DNA of 64,000 bases, taken from contig WIUZ02000001.1 in assembly GCA_015956445.1 (NCBI GenBank), positions 1,736,001 to 1,800,000 of the forward strand, written 5' to 3'. The notes beneath the pieces were generated by a model that was not told where the DNA came from, ran no database searches, and saw only the letters and a program-made list of their open reading frames with translations. Source of the DNA: Thelephora terrestris. Lineage: Eukaryota; Basidiomycota; Agaricomycetes; Thelephorales; Thelephoraceae. A program made the position numbers and the translations under genes. Shown here piece after piece: positions 1 to 11,534 of the stretch (position 1 is its first letter; each line of letters opens with the position of its first letter).

Positions 1-183
1 ACACTGTCCCCCTTCATTCTCCTCATCTCGGTTCTCTTCCGCATCCGGCCATCCAAAATGAGATTCTTCACGACATTTGATTCCTTCTCGTAGCTATCTT
101 ATGGACTCAATCATCTCTCTCAACCCCACGGACCTCCGCCCCTGTATAACACATGATGTACGTGATGGTAAATTCCGTAAAGC

Positions 184-3100
184 TTATGAAGAAGAAACCC
201 TCGCTTTTGGCGCTGCTCCGAGGACAGATCCCAAGAACTTGGGTAAAAATCTCTCCAGTCGTTCCTCCGTCGTGGCCCACAGTCGCTGCTGCTTCTCTGT
301 CCGCAAATCAGGCTCTGAGGGTGGAACGAGCAGTCCGGCCGCATTCATGACGAGAATGACATTTTTCAACGTCTCTGGGATGGCCTCGTGCTGAGGTAAG
401 GTTACGGATGAGTGAACGGTTATCGTCGGGAAAACGTGGATGTATACCAATTGGTCCTGACGGTCAACGTTCATCAACCGATCCAACAAATCCAATACCT
501 GTATCCAGACGACGCGAATATCCGTCTGACTCTCTCCTTCCTTCACCTCCAGCTGCATGAACGCCTTACACAACAGCGAAGCAGCTCTCAACCTAGTCTC
601 CGGCATTCCAGCGGGATCCCGGTTGGAGACTTCTGGTTTCAACAGTTCGTCCACCAGAGGGAAAACAATGCGATTGAAGGCTTCCTCAACTTGCGCCTGG
701 TCCGCATCCTCCAAGAGGATGTATTGGCCAAGCAAGACCCGCTGGAGGTTAGTTATTGCGACTTGGCGGATCTCTCGCGAGGAATTGATGGACTGTCGTT
801 CAAGAGAAGCCATAAGTGGAAGACAGAACTGCCTCCATGCTATTGAGGGGTGAGAACTCGGCCATGAAAACTTAACCCAGCGGTACCAACCTTGACTTTT
901 GGGTATGTTGTGATTCTGGACGAACGACGGTATGAATTGCTTTAGCTCGAACAGTAACTCGACAGCTTTTCTTCCCCGCTCGATTACTGGCGAACTTTAG
1001 AGCTGGTGAGCACCTCACAAAGTAACAAAGGACATGGACCCACTTTTGGGAGCTAGGCTGTTGCTGCCTTCTTCCAGCAGGACTGCGTTTCTGGGAGCTT
1101 ATCAGCGCGCTTGCGGCGCTAGCATACTCGTCTAATATGCTGATCAGCCCAGGGAAGCTGTCAATCGTGACCTGTTGTTTTGGCCCATCCTGGACGTAGT
1201 CCGTCACGATCTGGAAGGTAGCTTTCGCTGCCTCTTGGTGGGTGACTGTACCACGGAATATCGAGAACACAATGGTCCACTCAGTTTGCGAGCTAAGATA
1301 GGTCAAAGTCAAATCTTAGGATTAGAGCTGTTCAACGAAGGGGGCTCACGTAACGATGTCGGGCGCTTGAATGAGGGGTACAACACCAGACACGATCTGC
1401 TCCGCGGCCGAGAGAGCAATAGATGGCGGAAGCCTCCCAATAAGGTCCAGAGCAATGTACAACTGGTCACGCATGGCAGGCTAGAGGTAACATTTAGATT
1501 CAAGGAGGTTGAGGGCCTTTTGCACTCCACACCTTATCGGTGATCAGAGATGTCAAACGGAAAAGCCCGACGATAGCACGCTCGACGAGCAACGCACTGT
1601 ACTGTGTCGTGGTTTCCAGAAGCGCCCCGATGTGTTCGAAGACGATCGGCCTAGCCTCTTTCGTCAACCCCGGATGTCACCAGGCGAGTTGGAAGAAGAC
1701 CAACCATAACTCTTCAATGTGTTGTGGCGCCTGCCTCAGGATGCTGACCATCGTTTCCAGCAAGTAAACGGAGGCAGGATCGTACGGAAGAACATATTGG
1801 CCCTCAGAGTTACGGTTCGACTGATTGTACTGGGGAGTTTGCACTGTCTCATCGCCCTCGAGTTTCAACCTTGCGACTGTTCGCTCATGAGCCAGAGCCT
1901 CCAGAGCTCGCACAGCAGCCGCCAGCGCATCCGAGTCCAGGTTCCTGCCGTTCATTAGTTTCCTCATTGACCGAATTTATCGAGAACCGACATTATCTGC
2001 GAGTATAACTCGTCCAGCCGGCAAGAAGTTATGCAGTCGATCGTGCACAACGTGCTCTCGACGTCAGAATCAGTAGCTTCTGGGACTTGTTCGCTGGAGC
2101 TGTATGGAGTTAGTAAGTAGGACGAAAGTGCGGACAGCAGTCCGTCACTCCGAGGTTGAGGCTGTGAAGGCACTTTGCCTCGCAGGAGAATTACAGAGGC
2201 GCCACTCAAGAAGTCCTCCATCTGGAGCATACTCGAGGGGAGCAAGCTGTGTAAAAAGAGGTTCGTGAACATCTCGAATATCTATTTACAAGTAAGCTTC
2301 CGTTTGTTCCAAACTTATATTTCAAACGCACTTGTGTCCAACCTTCCCTTAGGGCGTTTCCGTTTCCGTTCACGATATTGAACAAGACAACAGCGGCAAG
2401 CTGTCCGCGGAAGTTTGTGCCAAATTTGACGGAGATAGTAGAAACGGTGACAGGCTGATTCTCCACAGTAACCACAGGGTAGTTTGGAACACGCGTAGGA
2501 AGTTGTTCCGACAACAGACTTGTAGCTTGAGACAACGAAACCACGACGTAGTCGAAAACATCGGGGAGAACGAAGTGCCCAGCAAGCGTTGCACACTGCC
2601 TAAAGCCAGCGATAGACCGTTCAATGACATGATCATCTTCAAAAGAAGTGAAAGCGTAAGCAACCGCGGAAATCACGGGTTTCCAAACTGCCTCAAACAT
2701 CTTCTTGTCAAACACTGGAGTATTGTGTGAGATGTAGGGATCTATAGGTGACATTAGAACCCAGCACGCCGCGATCAACTCGAACATACCAGCTTGCTTT
2801 GAACGAGCCAATAATTCCTTCCACGCGTACTCGAACCCCACTTGACCTGTGTGTTCTTCTGGCATGACGATCTCTTGTTTCCGAATCTGGTCGTAGATTG
2901 TTCGCTGGTGGTAGATATTGAGCGTCGTAAAACGCGAAATTGATATACGGAAACGCACAACGAACTCGGGACTGAAGCTTTCCCCGTCGTTTATACCACG
3001 AACGTTGCGTGAATAATCTTCTAGGGTCATCTTTTTCTGCTTGCCGGTAAATGCCAGAAGTCACGAGGTAATGATCAGGGATACTCACCCTAATTTGGGG

Positions 3101-5670
3101 ATTGTGCAAATCCGTGTTCAACATGATGATTGAGTACGATAGGACGAAGACGGCATCCTCGTTCTTGACCTCAGCTGGGACACATGAGTTTTCTGATCGG
3201 ATCAAAGATGACATAACTCGGCGTACCGGGTCGATAGGTCATGAAATGGTTCGCAAAAGTGTTTGTTATGCGCGCGATCTGCTGCGACTCCCCTGGGAGC
3301 CGGAACGTCTCCAATAATTCTCGCAGTGCCTCCGCAACACCTTTCTAATAAATGTTGATCACTCGGAACCAAATCGAAAGTAATATCGCACGAACGTCTT
3401 TGAAGTCGAACAGTCCTATAAACGCTTCCAGCACGTCAAGGTTGTCTGGCTTTGAGATGAAGTCGCCAAGTATCCGTTTGTCAATCCGAGCGCAGCTCTT
3501 GAGGAATTCGGCCAAGCTCCGTGGGCGAGGGACATCTGGGTCAGCGTAGATCAACCTATTCTCCTCCAAGAACACAAGCCCGAATTTTGGGTTTGCGTTG
3601 AAGCGTGCCACGCCAGTGGAGACCATATTCTTGGTGGATTTCTTATCCAATAAGCCCTGTACCACTGGGAACCCCTAGTCAACATATTTCATTAACACGA
3701 TTGTTAGTTCAACGAGGCCACGTCCGCACCGCTGGCCAGTCTTCGGATGACTAGTAACTGTCTTTCAGTATATTTGAGACCAATGATCAGCACATTGCGC
3801 TCACATCCATCCGCTTCGCCATGTGATCGATAAACGTAAGCAAGATATCCAGGCAGAGGTAATTCGAGGCTTGCACTTGTTGGATCATGTAGCCGCCGGC
3901 GTTCGGGATAGGATATACTCCCTGAGAAGGGAGTCAGCCCGATGAGGAAGACATGACCCAAATACCAACTTGAGTCAAGAACTCGATGAGCCGCTCGAAC
4001 ATGTTATCGCAGTTTGGGTCGCAGTCGTAATTGACATATAAGTCAACCATGAAGCTAGGGTGGCGAGAGATCTGTTTCAAAGTCTCGAGCATGATCTCCC
4101 TCGTCTCTCCCCTCGCGGGTGCAGGGGCAACTGGGGGTCGGGGAGTAGCGGAAGACTTGCGGGATTCCGAACTGATGTCCGTCGCCGTGAGAAGGGGGGA
4201 GGCATTCGAGGGCGTGCCTGGGGTTGGGGTCAATGCGCCCTTTCTTACCGAGGAAGGAGGTATAGGCGGGGCAAGCCGGTCGATGGTGAAAGCTAAGAAC
4301 AGCTCCTGTTGTAGCTTGAGGTGTGATCGCATCGTTTCAAACATGGTAGATATCGTGCGAAGGGACAAGTTCAAGATCGCGGGGTTGTCGGAGCGGGCCA
4401 ATTGGAAAAGGTATTTACAACCGTGGTCGATTACGAGTGCGATCAAGGAGGGAAAATCGCACATTCGTGGGCCAGCAACGTCGAACATCGTGTTGAGGAT
4501 TCCAAGAGTAGTCAAACGTGTCGAATCTGTATGCATTTGGTCGGCGGGATCGAGGATGTTGATGATGACTCGTAACAGCTCGATGATTGACGGGAGTCCA
4601 TCTAGGGAAATCAGCATATAGACTGCTCGAAACTGATTCAGGACATACACTCAGTCCTTTCAAGGGCAGCCGACGAAGGGGGAAGGACGTTGTGATCAAC
4701 GCTTGGCTCAACCGATATTCCAGGTTCCGTTGGTGTGCCTTCTGATACCGAAGGTACAGCGGTAGCAACCACGGACAACTTCAATTCGGAATCATCCTCG
4801 CTCACGGTACTCTGCAACTTGGGCTCCTCGATTGCGGGGTCCAAGTCAAATAATCTTGCAAATACCGTCCGCACAACGTCGTGCATCGTCGATTCAGCGG
4901 CGCGGCGCAGGATCTCTAAGAAGGGTTAGACTTGACCAGTCCGCCAGTGAGCGTTTTACCTACCACTTAACCGCATCTGACAACAGGTGGTCAGAACCGT
5001 CTCCAACATCTCACACACTTCGATATCCCCGAGCACCTTGCCGACTGGGCTGCACATGCAATCTCGAATAATCGCCATGATCTTGAACAGGACGACTTCG
5101 TCACCAGATGAGTCGCTGGGCTCGAATTTACAGTGGGAGATGGTTGCGCTGAGTTCGGTCAGGGCATTCTCCACTGATAGCGAATCCAATGTGATCAAGC
5201 CGGACAAGAATAGGGAGTGTAATGAGGACAGGGCAGTGGATGTGATCGGTCCAGTGGACAACGGTGAGCGGATGATCGCGAAGAAGGGTGACAGCAGTGA
5301 GGTTAAGGGGATGCTTCGGATGTCTAGGAGGTAGCCGTGAGCTACTAGGAATGCTATTCTATGGAGGATACCACGTACCGGTAGCCGCGTTTATCTCCCG
5401 CTTCAGCTCCTGGAAGTTTAGCATCAGATCCCTCTCCGAATTTCCAGATTGGCCAGTTGAAGAGTCAAGTGTGCTGGGTCGCCGGAGTCCGAGACTACTT
5501 GCAAGGGCAGAGTCGCGTGCACTGAGCGAGTAATGAAAGGAGGACCAGCGGGAGTTCTTACGCATCGCCGAGGTTACTGCCAGGATCTCGGCATACAAGG
5601 TGTGCTTAGGTGACACTGCAGACGGCGGTGATACGAAAGCATGACCAGAGGTTGTCCTCGTTGAGGACAT
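184..5670 (-). CDS. gea1: Sec7-domain ARF guanine-nucleotide exchange factor (GEA/GBF1 family)
   Basis: Large Golgi ARF-GEF that loads GTP on Arf GTPases for COPI budding. Reading the minus strand from the ATG at 5670, the N-terminus carries the family's DCB start (YAEILAVTSAMRKNSRW). The HUS region follows, then a Sec7 domain around 3.1-3.7 kb. That domain contains the glutamic finger FRLPGESQQIARI (about 3.25-3.3 kb), with the catalytic Glu present, and the Sec7 motif YSIIMLNTDLHNPQ (about 3.1 kb). Downstream HDS segments end in the GBF-like tail LKNVILVMNAAGLLVPPSE, with a TAA stop at 184-186. The gene is split by many short introns, so no single frame spans it. It lies 126 bp downstream of the proteasome gene on the same strand. 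GEA/GBF1 is preferred over BIG/Sec7 because of the N- and C-terminal signatures. Family assignment is firm; individual exon borders in the HDS part are inferred. Confidence 0.93.
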
Positions 5671-5796
5671 CCTTCAACTGGTATGGCGTTGAAGAGAACG
5701 TGTCAGAAGGCAAAGTTCAATGAAACCCTCCACGTTGTCGATCGTGGTAGGTGATAGTATTAGGTTACATAAGCCGACATTTCTCTCACTAGTCGT

Positions 5797-7034
5797 CTAC
5801 TGCCCCTCAGGTTGGTCCGCCGACCGAGATAACATTGCGGCTTGGCCAGCCGCAGTGGCTGCCAGTCTCGATTTTTTTCTCTCCGCCTCTGGAGAAATTG
5901 TCAGTGAGAACGAGAAAGCACACCACTTGGTCCTCACCAGCTTCCTTCTCTCGCTCGATGTCTTGAACGATCGCTTCAATCTCAGGGAGTTCCAGGCTCT
6001 GGAAACGCGTCAAGAGGCAGGTTAACCGTGAGCCCGAACTTGAAAACCTACCGTGATTTTGTTGTACCCGTCCAACACGCTAATCTCGATGTTTTTGGCG
6101 CCCGTTTGGACGACCTCGAGCAGACTCTTAATCGTCAATTTAATTGACTCGTCCCGCGTCATGTCATCTTTATGGTTTTTCTCCAAAAACTCCCGTACGG
6201 TTTTAGCTGAACGACCAATAGCGTTGGCCTTGATCGTGCTCGATCAGTACGGCCAGTGAGAACAGTAGAACGTCCAAACCTTCCAGGCACTATAGATACC
6301 ACTTGGCTCGGTCATGTACAAACGAGGTCGAGTGTCGTTGGGATCGAACCCGACGATGAGAGTCGCGATACCAAATGGCCGGACACCTCCTGATTGTGTG
6401 TAGCGCTGGAAAACTGAGGACCCCGAACAATTAGCGATAAGGATACCACAATCACCTGTTGGATACCCGCGATATGTCGAGTAATGTATTCAATGGTAAC
6501 GGGGTCTTCTACGGTAAGTCGGTGGCTCTGGCACTCTATTCGGGCCTTGTCAATAAGCACTCGACCGTCAGCCGTAAGGCCTGTGGGGTTTAAATTGTCA
6601 GTGAGCTCGTCGAACGGGGAGTGCACATTAATGCCCACCGGCAAAGGCCAGGCAAACGTGATCATCGAGCATGACGACTTTGCGGACAGTCCGAGGGTCC
6701 TGGAGTTGCAAAACCGATTTCTTCTCGACACCAAGGACTACGACGTCCTTGCCTCGAACCCCAACCTTGCAGCCAGTTAGTGACTAGTTTTCCCGCAAAA
6801 AATGCCATGAAAGTTGGCCCATACAGCACATGTTCCCTTTCGTACAGCTTCATTTGCGTACTCAACCTAGAGGCATGTCCGATTAGATGGCGTTCGAAGG
6901 GCATTCGGCTGGCCATACTTGGAATAGATGACCATCGGGGGAGAAAACGGTGAGAGCTATAAGCAACGTCCAATCAGAACACTAAATCTGACATGATTAA
7001 GTAGATACAGACCTCTGTCGTAGGACCTGGACAT
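5797..7034 (-). CDS. PRE6: 20S proteasome subunit alpha-4 (PSMA7/Pre6)
   Basis: Alpha-ring subunit of the 20S proteasome core. The start is the ATG at 7034 (MSRSYDRA), followed by the alpha-subunit signature [20 protein letters not shown] assembled across three short 5' introns. Then come [36 protein letters not shown] and, near the C-terminus, a lysine-rich tail typical of PSMA7. The last exon is joined by an intron of about 40 nt (GT at 5933), giving a stop near 5797. If that short intron were not removed, the tail would end at 5807 in another frame. The gene starts 151 bp from the ATG of the divergent ZUP1-type gene, which suggests a shared promoter. Family identification is secure; the last 30 residues are less certain. 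Confidence 0.93.
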
Positions 7035-7185
7035 AGCTGTATGTTCGTGGTCGGTTAGCAGGGATCACTTACGCGTCCGATCCCGTTCACGGGATGTGAC
7101 TCTCACGTGGTCTGGCCGCCATCAACTTCCGAAGTCCACCTTCCACCGCTGGCTGAATCCAAATATCTGACTGCTACTGCGGGCA
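7035..7185. promoter_or_regulatory. Divergent promoter between PRE6 and the ZUP1-type gene
   Basis: Only 151 bp separate the two start codons. The interval holds a perfect interrupted palindrome, ATCCCG-TTCA-CGGGAT (7080-7095), and a CACGTG E-box-type hexamer (7104-7109). No TATA box is obvious. Both genes act in ubiquitin/proteasome biology, so a common regulator is plausible, but that is inference. Confidence 0.6.
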
Positions 7186-9009
7186 ATGAGCTCAGCAAAC
7201 GGAGGGTACGATGAAATTGAATTCCTGTATTCAAAGCCCTCGTATGTCTTCTAGGTCTCCACCTTGGCAATCTTTGAGACCGGTCTTGTAGTGAACCATT
7301 CCCTTGCCAATTCTGCGGAATAGAACTCTCCGGACTAAAGGAGGAGAAGAGACAGGTTCACTATGAAGATCACCTTTCTAATCGGGGCCTGTTAAGTGGC
7401 TCTGGTTCTACCCAAGAACCGCCGAGCGATGGGAGGAACATGTTCTGGCGTCCGTCCTTTGATTCCGTGCCACCTCCAAGTAATTTCACCCCGAATCTCA
7501 TTCCCCTCCTCAAGAAATCTTTGGCAGTCTCTCATCAAAACGGGGAGACTAGGAAGGCTGCCTTGTGTTATACCAAGAGCGTTCACGTTGGCGTGCAGAT
7601 GTGGGATTTAACATGGGGTTCGTCTCCCTCAGGTCTTGCCTCTTGTGAATGTGGGCCAAATTACATATTTTGCCACTAGGTTGCGGGTGCGCGACCTTCA
7701 TAATATTTGCCTGGTGGAATCCGACCATCTTTTAGATATAGAAATTTCCTGATGGCATGCATCGCCTTAATGGAACAGACCACACAGCCTGGATATGTGA
7801 AGCTGTTGAAGCATCCCATACCTCCAGGGGTCGAGAATCTACAGCGATGGATAGAGAACGCTTGGGACCTTGGTGGGTCTCCCGAGCTGGGCGCCATCAG
7901 GCGACTGACGTTTGCGAAGGCTACGACGCTGAAGGAGCGAATCAACTTCAGCGACGGCTACTGGGCACACGCAAATGGATTGGCACTGCAGGTATGTAGG
8001 ACGTATGAACTTCAAACGATGCTCGTCCGACCCTTCGTCAACAGAACTTTACGTCGCATTCATTTCCCGAGGTGTCCCGTATGTCCTTTCCCACGAGAAC
8101 CACTCGCCGTCACTCAGCACTCCCCAGATGTGATCTAGTAGACTTCCACACTGATCGAACAGGTGTGATCTCTTTATCATTCGGACTGCTAGTTCCTGAC
8201 CCCCGGGTAGACAGCGCTGCTGAGAAGGTAGTGAAATGGATCACAACCTACTTTTCTCCCAGTCGTGAAGGTGTTCAGACCGTCAACGATGTGTTAAATG
8301 GGGCGGTGACCGTGACGGAACGTATGCCGGTGATTCTCCAGCACGCGGGCCACTCCAGGACGGTGGTTGGATACGAAATTCAGAGGAATGGGGAGTGTAA
8401 TCTCCTCGTATTCGACCCATCCAAGTGAGTGATTAATCCTCCCTCCTCACCCAGTCCCTCACTGTTACTTATCAGACAACTACGTTTGCCATCACGCACA
8501 GCTGCACCTGGGCTGCAGGGCGGTGTTGAAACAAGATCGCATGCCTCAAGAGATAGAAAGCTCATGGATCGCATAAAAGACACCATGTTCCATCCGATTA
8601 ATGAGATCAAGGCGCGAAAGCGGAAAGAGAGTCCAGCTGTTATCGATCTCACCCAACCGACTTTGAAGAGACCCCGCTCTGCAAGTGGTAACGATGTTGT
8701 TGGTGAAGCTACAGAAACCTCACACTCCAAGTCCGTCGAAGTGGAAAACCAACGGGGCCGACCTCCGCCGATAGAACCCGACGACGAACTACCACCGACG
8801 AGAGGCGATGTGACAAGGCGCATGCTAAACTGGTCGAGACTTTCGATGAAGCGGATAGGGTGAGCACCATCAAACACACAAATGAAATCAGCTGAAAAAA
8901 AATTTGCAGGAAGAAGGACAAGTATCAGATCCTTCACTTCTCCCTCAGGGACCCCCTCACGGATGCAGAAAAGTTGCAAAGAAGGGTCGTTACAAGCCTC
9001 AAACTGTGA
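7186..9009 (+). CDS. ZUP1: ZUP1-type (peptidase C78) K63-polyubiquitin-specific deubiquitinase
   Basis: Cysteine peptidase of family C78; the animal homologue ZUP1/ZUFSP cleaves K63-linked ubiquitin chains. The start is ATG 7186 (MSSANGGYDEIEFLY). An intron leads into a single C2H2 finger (CQFCGIELSG...H...H, about 7.31-7.37 kb). The catalytic domain follows: LIPLLKKSL, then WGCGYRN with the nucleophilic Cys assembled from a 7-nt exon at 7680-7686, GYDAEGANQLQRRLLGTRKW, ELYVAFISRGVPCDLVDFHT, and ILQHAGHSRTVVGYE with the catalytic His (about 8.34 kb). The C-terminal strand KYQILHF precedes the TGA at 9007-9009. The second exon junction of this domain uses a 47-nt intron (7875-7921). There is one zinc finger rather than the four in the human protein, so ubiquitin binding N-terminal to the peptidase is reduced. 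The gene diverges from a proteasome subunit gene. Confidence 0.88.
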
Positions 9010-10274
9010 CACGGCTTCGTTCAAACCTATTTGTTTTGTTTTGTTTTCGGCAGACCATGCTCCTACTATGTTTTACTTCAGGTCTCACAAGCAACAGGAT
9101 CACGCAGTGTTTCACAGCAGCAATGGAGGACTTGAGGCCCTTTTGCTTGTGATACTGCGGGCGATGTTCACGGCGCACGACGATTGGAATGCCTAAGGAG
9201 GTCCATAGTTGACTAACTTGTCTTTGGAAACACGAGTGCTCAGCACCGATGCCACGAGCTCGAAACCGGCGATGAGCGATGACTCTATTGGCCCGATACT
9301 AGCCCCCTGCGCCTCATCAGGCAGTGTTTTCGTGACAACACATAACAGTCACTAGGGGTGGCCGTACTCCTGTGTTTGTGGATGGGATTGAACGGTGTTC
9401 CAGGAACGGTTAGACCCCATGGCACGGTAATTAATTTGGGCCGTTTTCCGCACGAATGGCTACCTTTAATCCTCGTTCATCCTCAATGGCTGTGGTTGAA
9501 AGAACGTAAAACTTGGACTCTCTCCCGGGGTAGAAGAGGGCGAGAAAGGCGCCAAAGCCACCCGTAAACCACGACGCCTCGGTTTGGTGTAGCAAGTGTT
9601 TCGAGAACGGGGAAGCACCAGAAAGAGATACCCCGTTTTGAGGTTCAGCTGCTGCCCGTGACTCACCGCGATCGTCGGTCGATCGCGCCGAGGATGCGTT
9701 TTGGCCCGCGCGATGTCAAAGCTTCGAGCTTCGAGTTCCACGGGCGTAGGTGCCCAAACCCCGCGAATAATGACTGATCATCGCGAGGGATTTGTGCTCA
9801 ATGCGTCTGGTGTAACGGCTCCCAACATGGAGCAACGGCGCTCCGCGCAACCCCGGAACGTGCCTGGCTTTTTTGCCGTGCGGTTGAAAGCCGACGTCGT
9901 TGCGCCCCCGAAGTTTTACATTGAGCGACGGTGGGCAGTATCCATTAAAAAAACCGCTCAATCGTTGCCGACGGACGCAAACGGTTCACAAAAGGGCCCA
10001 CGGCGGGATTGTCCGTCCGATCAGTGCAAGAACAATGGAGGATCAATACTCTATAAATCTGAGGCTGCTTGGTTCCGTCTGGTCGTTAACACGCCTACTG
10101 GGTTCAGGCATTTCTTTCATCGTTCTCTCCGTTGACGACCACTTCTTTCCCTGCCCCTTTCAATTCCTTACGCCAGCACACACCCCTGTCTCCTGCTTTA
10201 TTTGACCATCTTCCATTCACGAAATCGCCGTTTCCCCCTTTCACTCCCCTAAACCTGAGCTGGATCTCTCAACT
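9010..10274. other. Intergenic stretch upstream of the AA9 gene
   Basis: I find no convincing gene here. Open frames are short and show no domain or spliceable continuity. The 3' end of the C78 peptidase gene lies at the left and the AA9 promoter at the right. Confidence 0.5.
10052..10057 (+). promoter_or_regulatory. TATA-like box upstream of the AA9 gene
   Basis: TATAAA lies 218 bp upstream of the AA9 start codon, followed by a pyrimidine-rich stretch (10.13-10.26 kb) of the type found before fungal start codons. The position fits a long 5' leader; the transcription start is not visible. Confidence 0.4.
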
Positions 10275-11534
10275 ATGCGCCACTTCACCATCCTCGCTAC
10301 ACTGTTTGCCACTGTCACCTACGTGGCCGCTCATGGCTACGTCACTGCAGTCACTGCCGACGGTCAGAGTCAGTCCGGTTGGCTTCCTTTCTCCGACCCG
10401 TGAGTGTGTAACCCCTTTTGTTGTTTGGGATGGGCGTTCTGACAAGCCTCATCAATGAAATCCTGCTTCGGACCCACAACAGCTACTTGAGCCCTGTCCC
10501 AACTCGGGTCATTCGCAAGATCCCCAACGATGGTCCCGTGCTCAGCATCTCAAGTACCGATATTGCCTGCAATCAAGGAGGCAATGTCGGTACGAACGAC
10601 ACGTTCGACGTCAATGCTGGAAGCGACATGACTTTCAAGTGGACCAACGTACGTTTCTCGGTCGCTATCTGTTGGTCACCTTCAGACTTACTTTTATGTC
10701 ACTGACCCAATACAGTGGCTAGAAGATCACAAGGGTCCCGTAACCACGTTCATGGCTTCCTGTAATGGAGACTGCTCTAGCTTCACGGCTTCCAATGGCA
10801 AATGGTTCAAGATCGATCAAGGCGGATACACGAATGGACAGTGGGCCTCGGATAAGTTGATCGCTAGTACGTCCGACTCTGTTTCAGACACTCTGAATCA
10901 TGCGTTGATTCCCTTGTTTTGCGATGTAGATGGAAACCAGTGGACTTCCAACATCCCAGCTGGGCTGGCCTCTGGGCAATACGTCAGTTATTTTTATTGC
11001 ATTCGTGTTCAGCTGACAGCTGACGCTTCTTCCTTGCCCGCAGTTGGTTCGCTATGAGATCGTTGCCCTTCATTCCGTAGGCGAGCCTCAGTACTACCCA
11101 GGCTGCGTGTACGTGTTCCTTCCGGTTTCGGTCCATGTTCCGTTGACTCAAAGAGCTCCCTTCCATATAGTCAGGTCAACGTCAAGAATGGAGGTGCTGA
11201 TCAGCCATCTGCAAGCGAACTCACCAGCTTCCCTGGAATGTACAACGGATTCGCGTGGCCTGACATCTATACCGACAATCTCAACGGATTCGTTGTCGCC
11301 GGTCCCAAAGTCGTCAGCTTCGCCGATAACAGTACTTCCAACCCTACTCCTCCCTCTTCTTCCTCCAGCGTTTCCCCCAACTCCTCCGGACATTCTTCCA
11401 CCGCCTCTCGCCCCTACTCTACGAGCACTCCGGCAAACCCCAGTAACACCAGCACGTGCAGGACAAAGAGGAGCGCGTCCAAGAAACGTTCTTTTTCCGC
11501 CCATCGCTTCCACCGACGAAGCAGCAACCATTGA
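10275..11534 (+). CDS. AA9 lytic polysaccharide monooxygenase (secreted, cellulose-active family)
   Basis: Copper-dependent oxidative cleavage of cellulose or related glucans outside the cell. The start ATG 10275 opens a 19-residue signal peptide ending VAA, so the mature protein begins with the obligatory His (HGYVTAV). Exon 1 ends at 10399 and the next resumes with PYLSPVPTRVIRKIP. Further family marks are FKWTNWLEDHKGPVTTFMA with the second copper His, then VRYEIVALHS, and GEPQYYPGC with the axial-site Gln-x-Tyr. The last exon encodes PGMYNGFAWPDIY and then a long Ser/Thr/Pro-rich tail ending in a basic segment before the TGA at 11532-11534. There is no cellulose-binding CBM1 and no clear GPI signal. 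At least five introns are present. Identity as AA9 is secure; substrate is not deducible. Confidence 0.93.

Noticed and set aside
8380-9024. 214-codon open frame on the minus strand
   Set aside because: It lies opposite the 3' exons of the C78 peptidase gene, whose sense exons splice into a conserved C-terminus. The antisense frame shows no family features.
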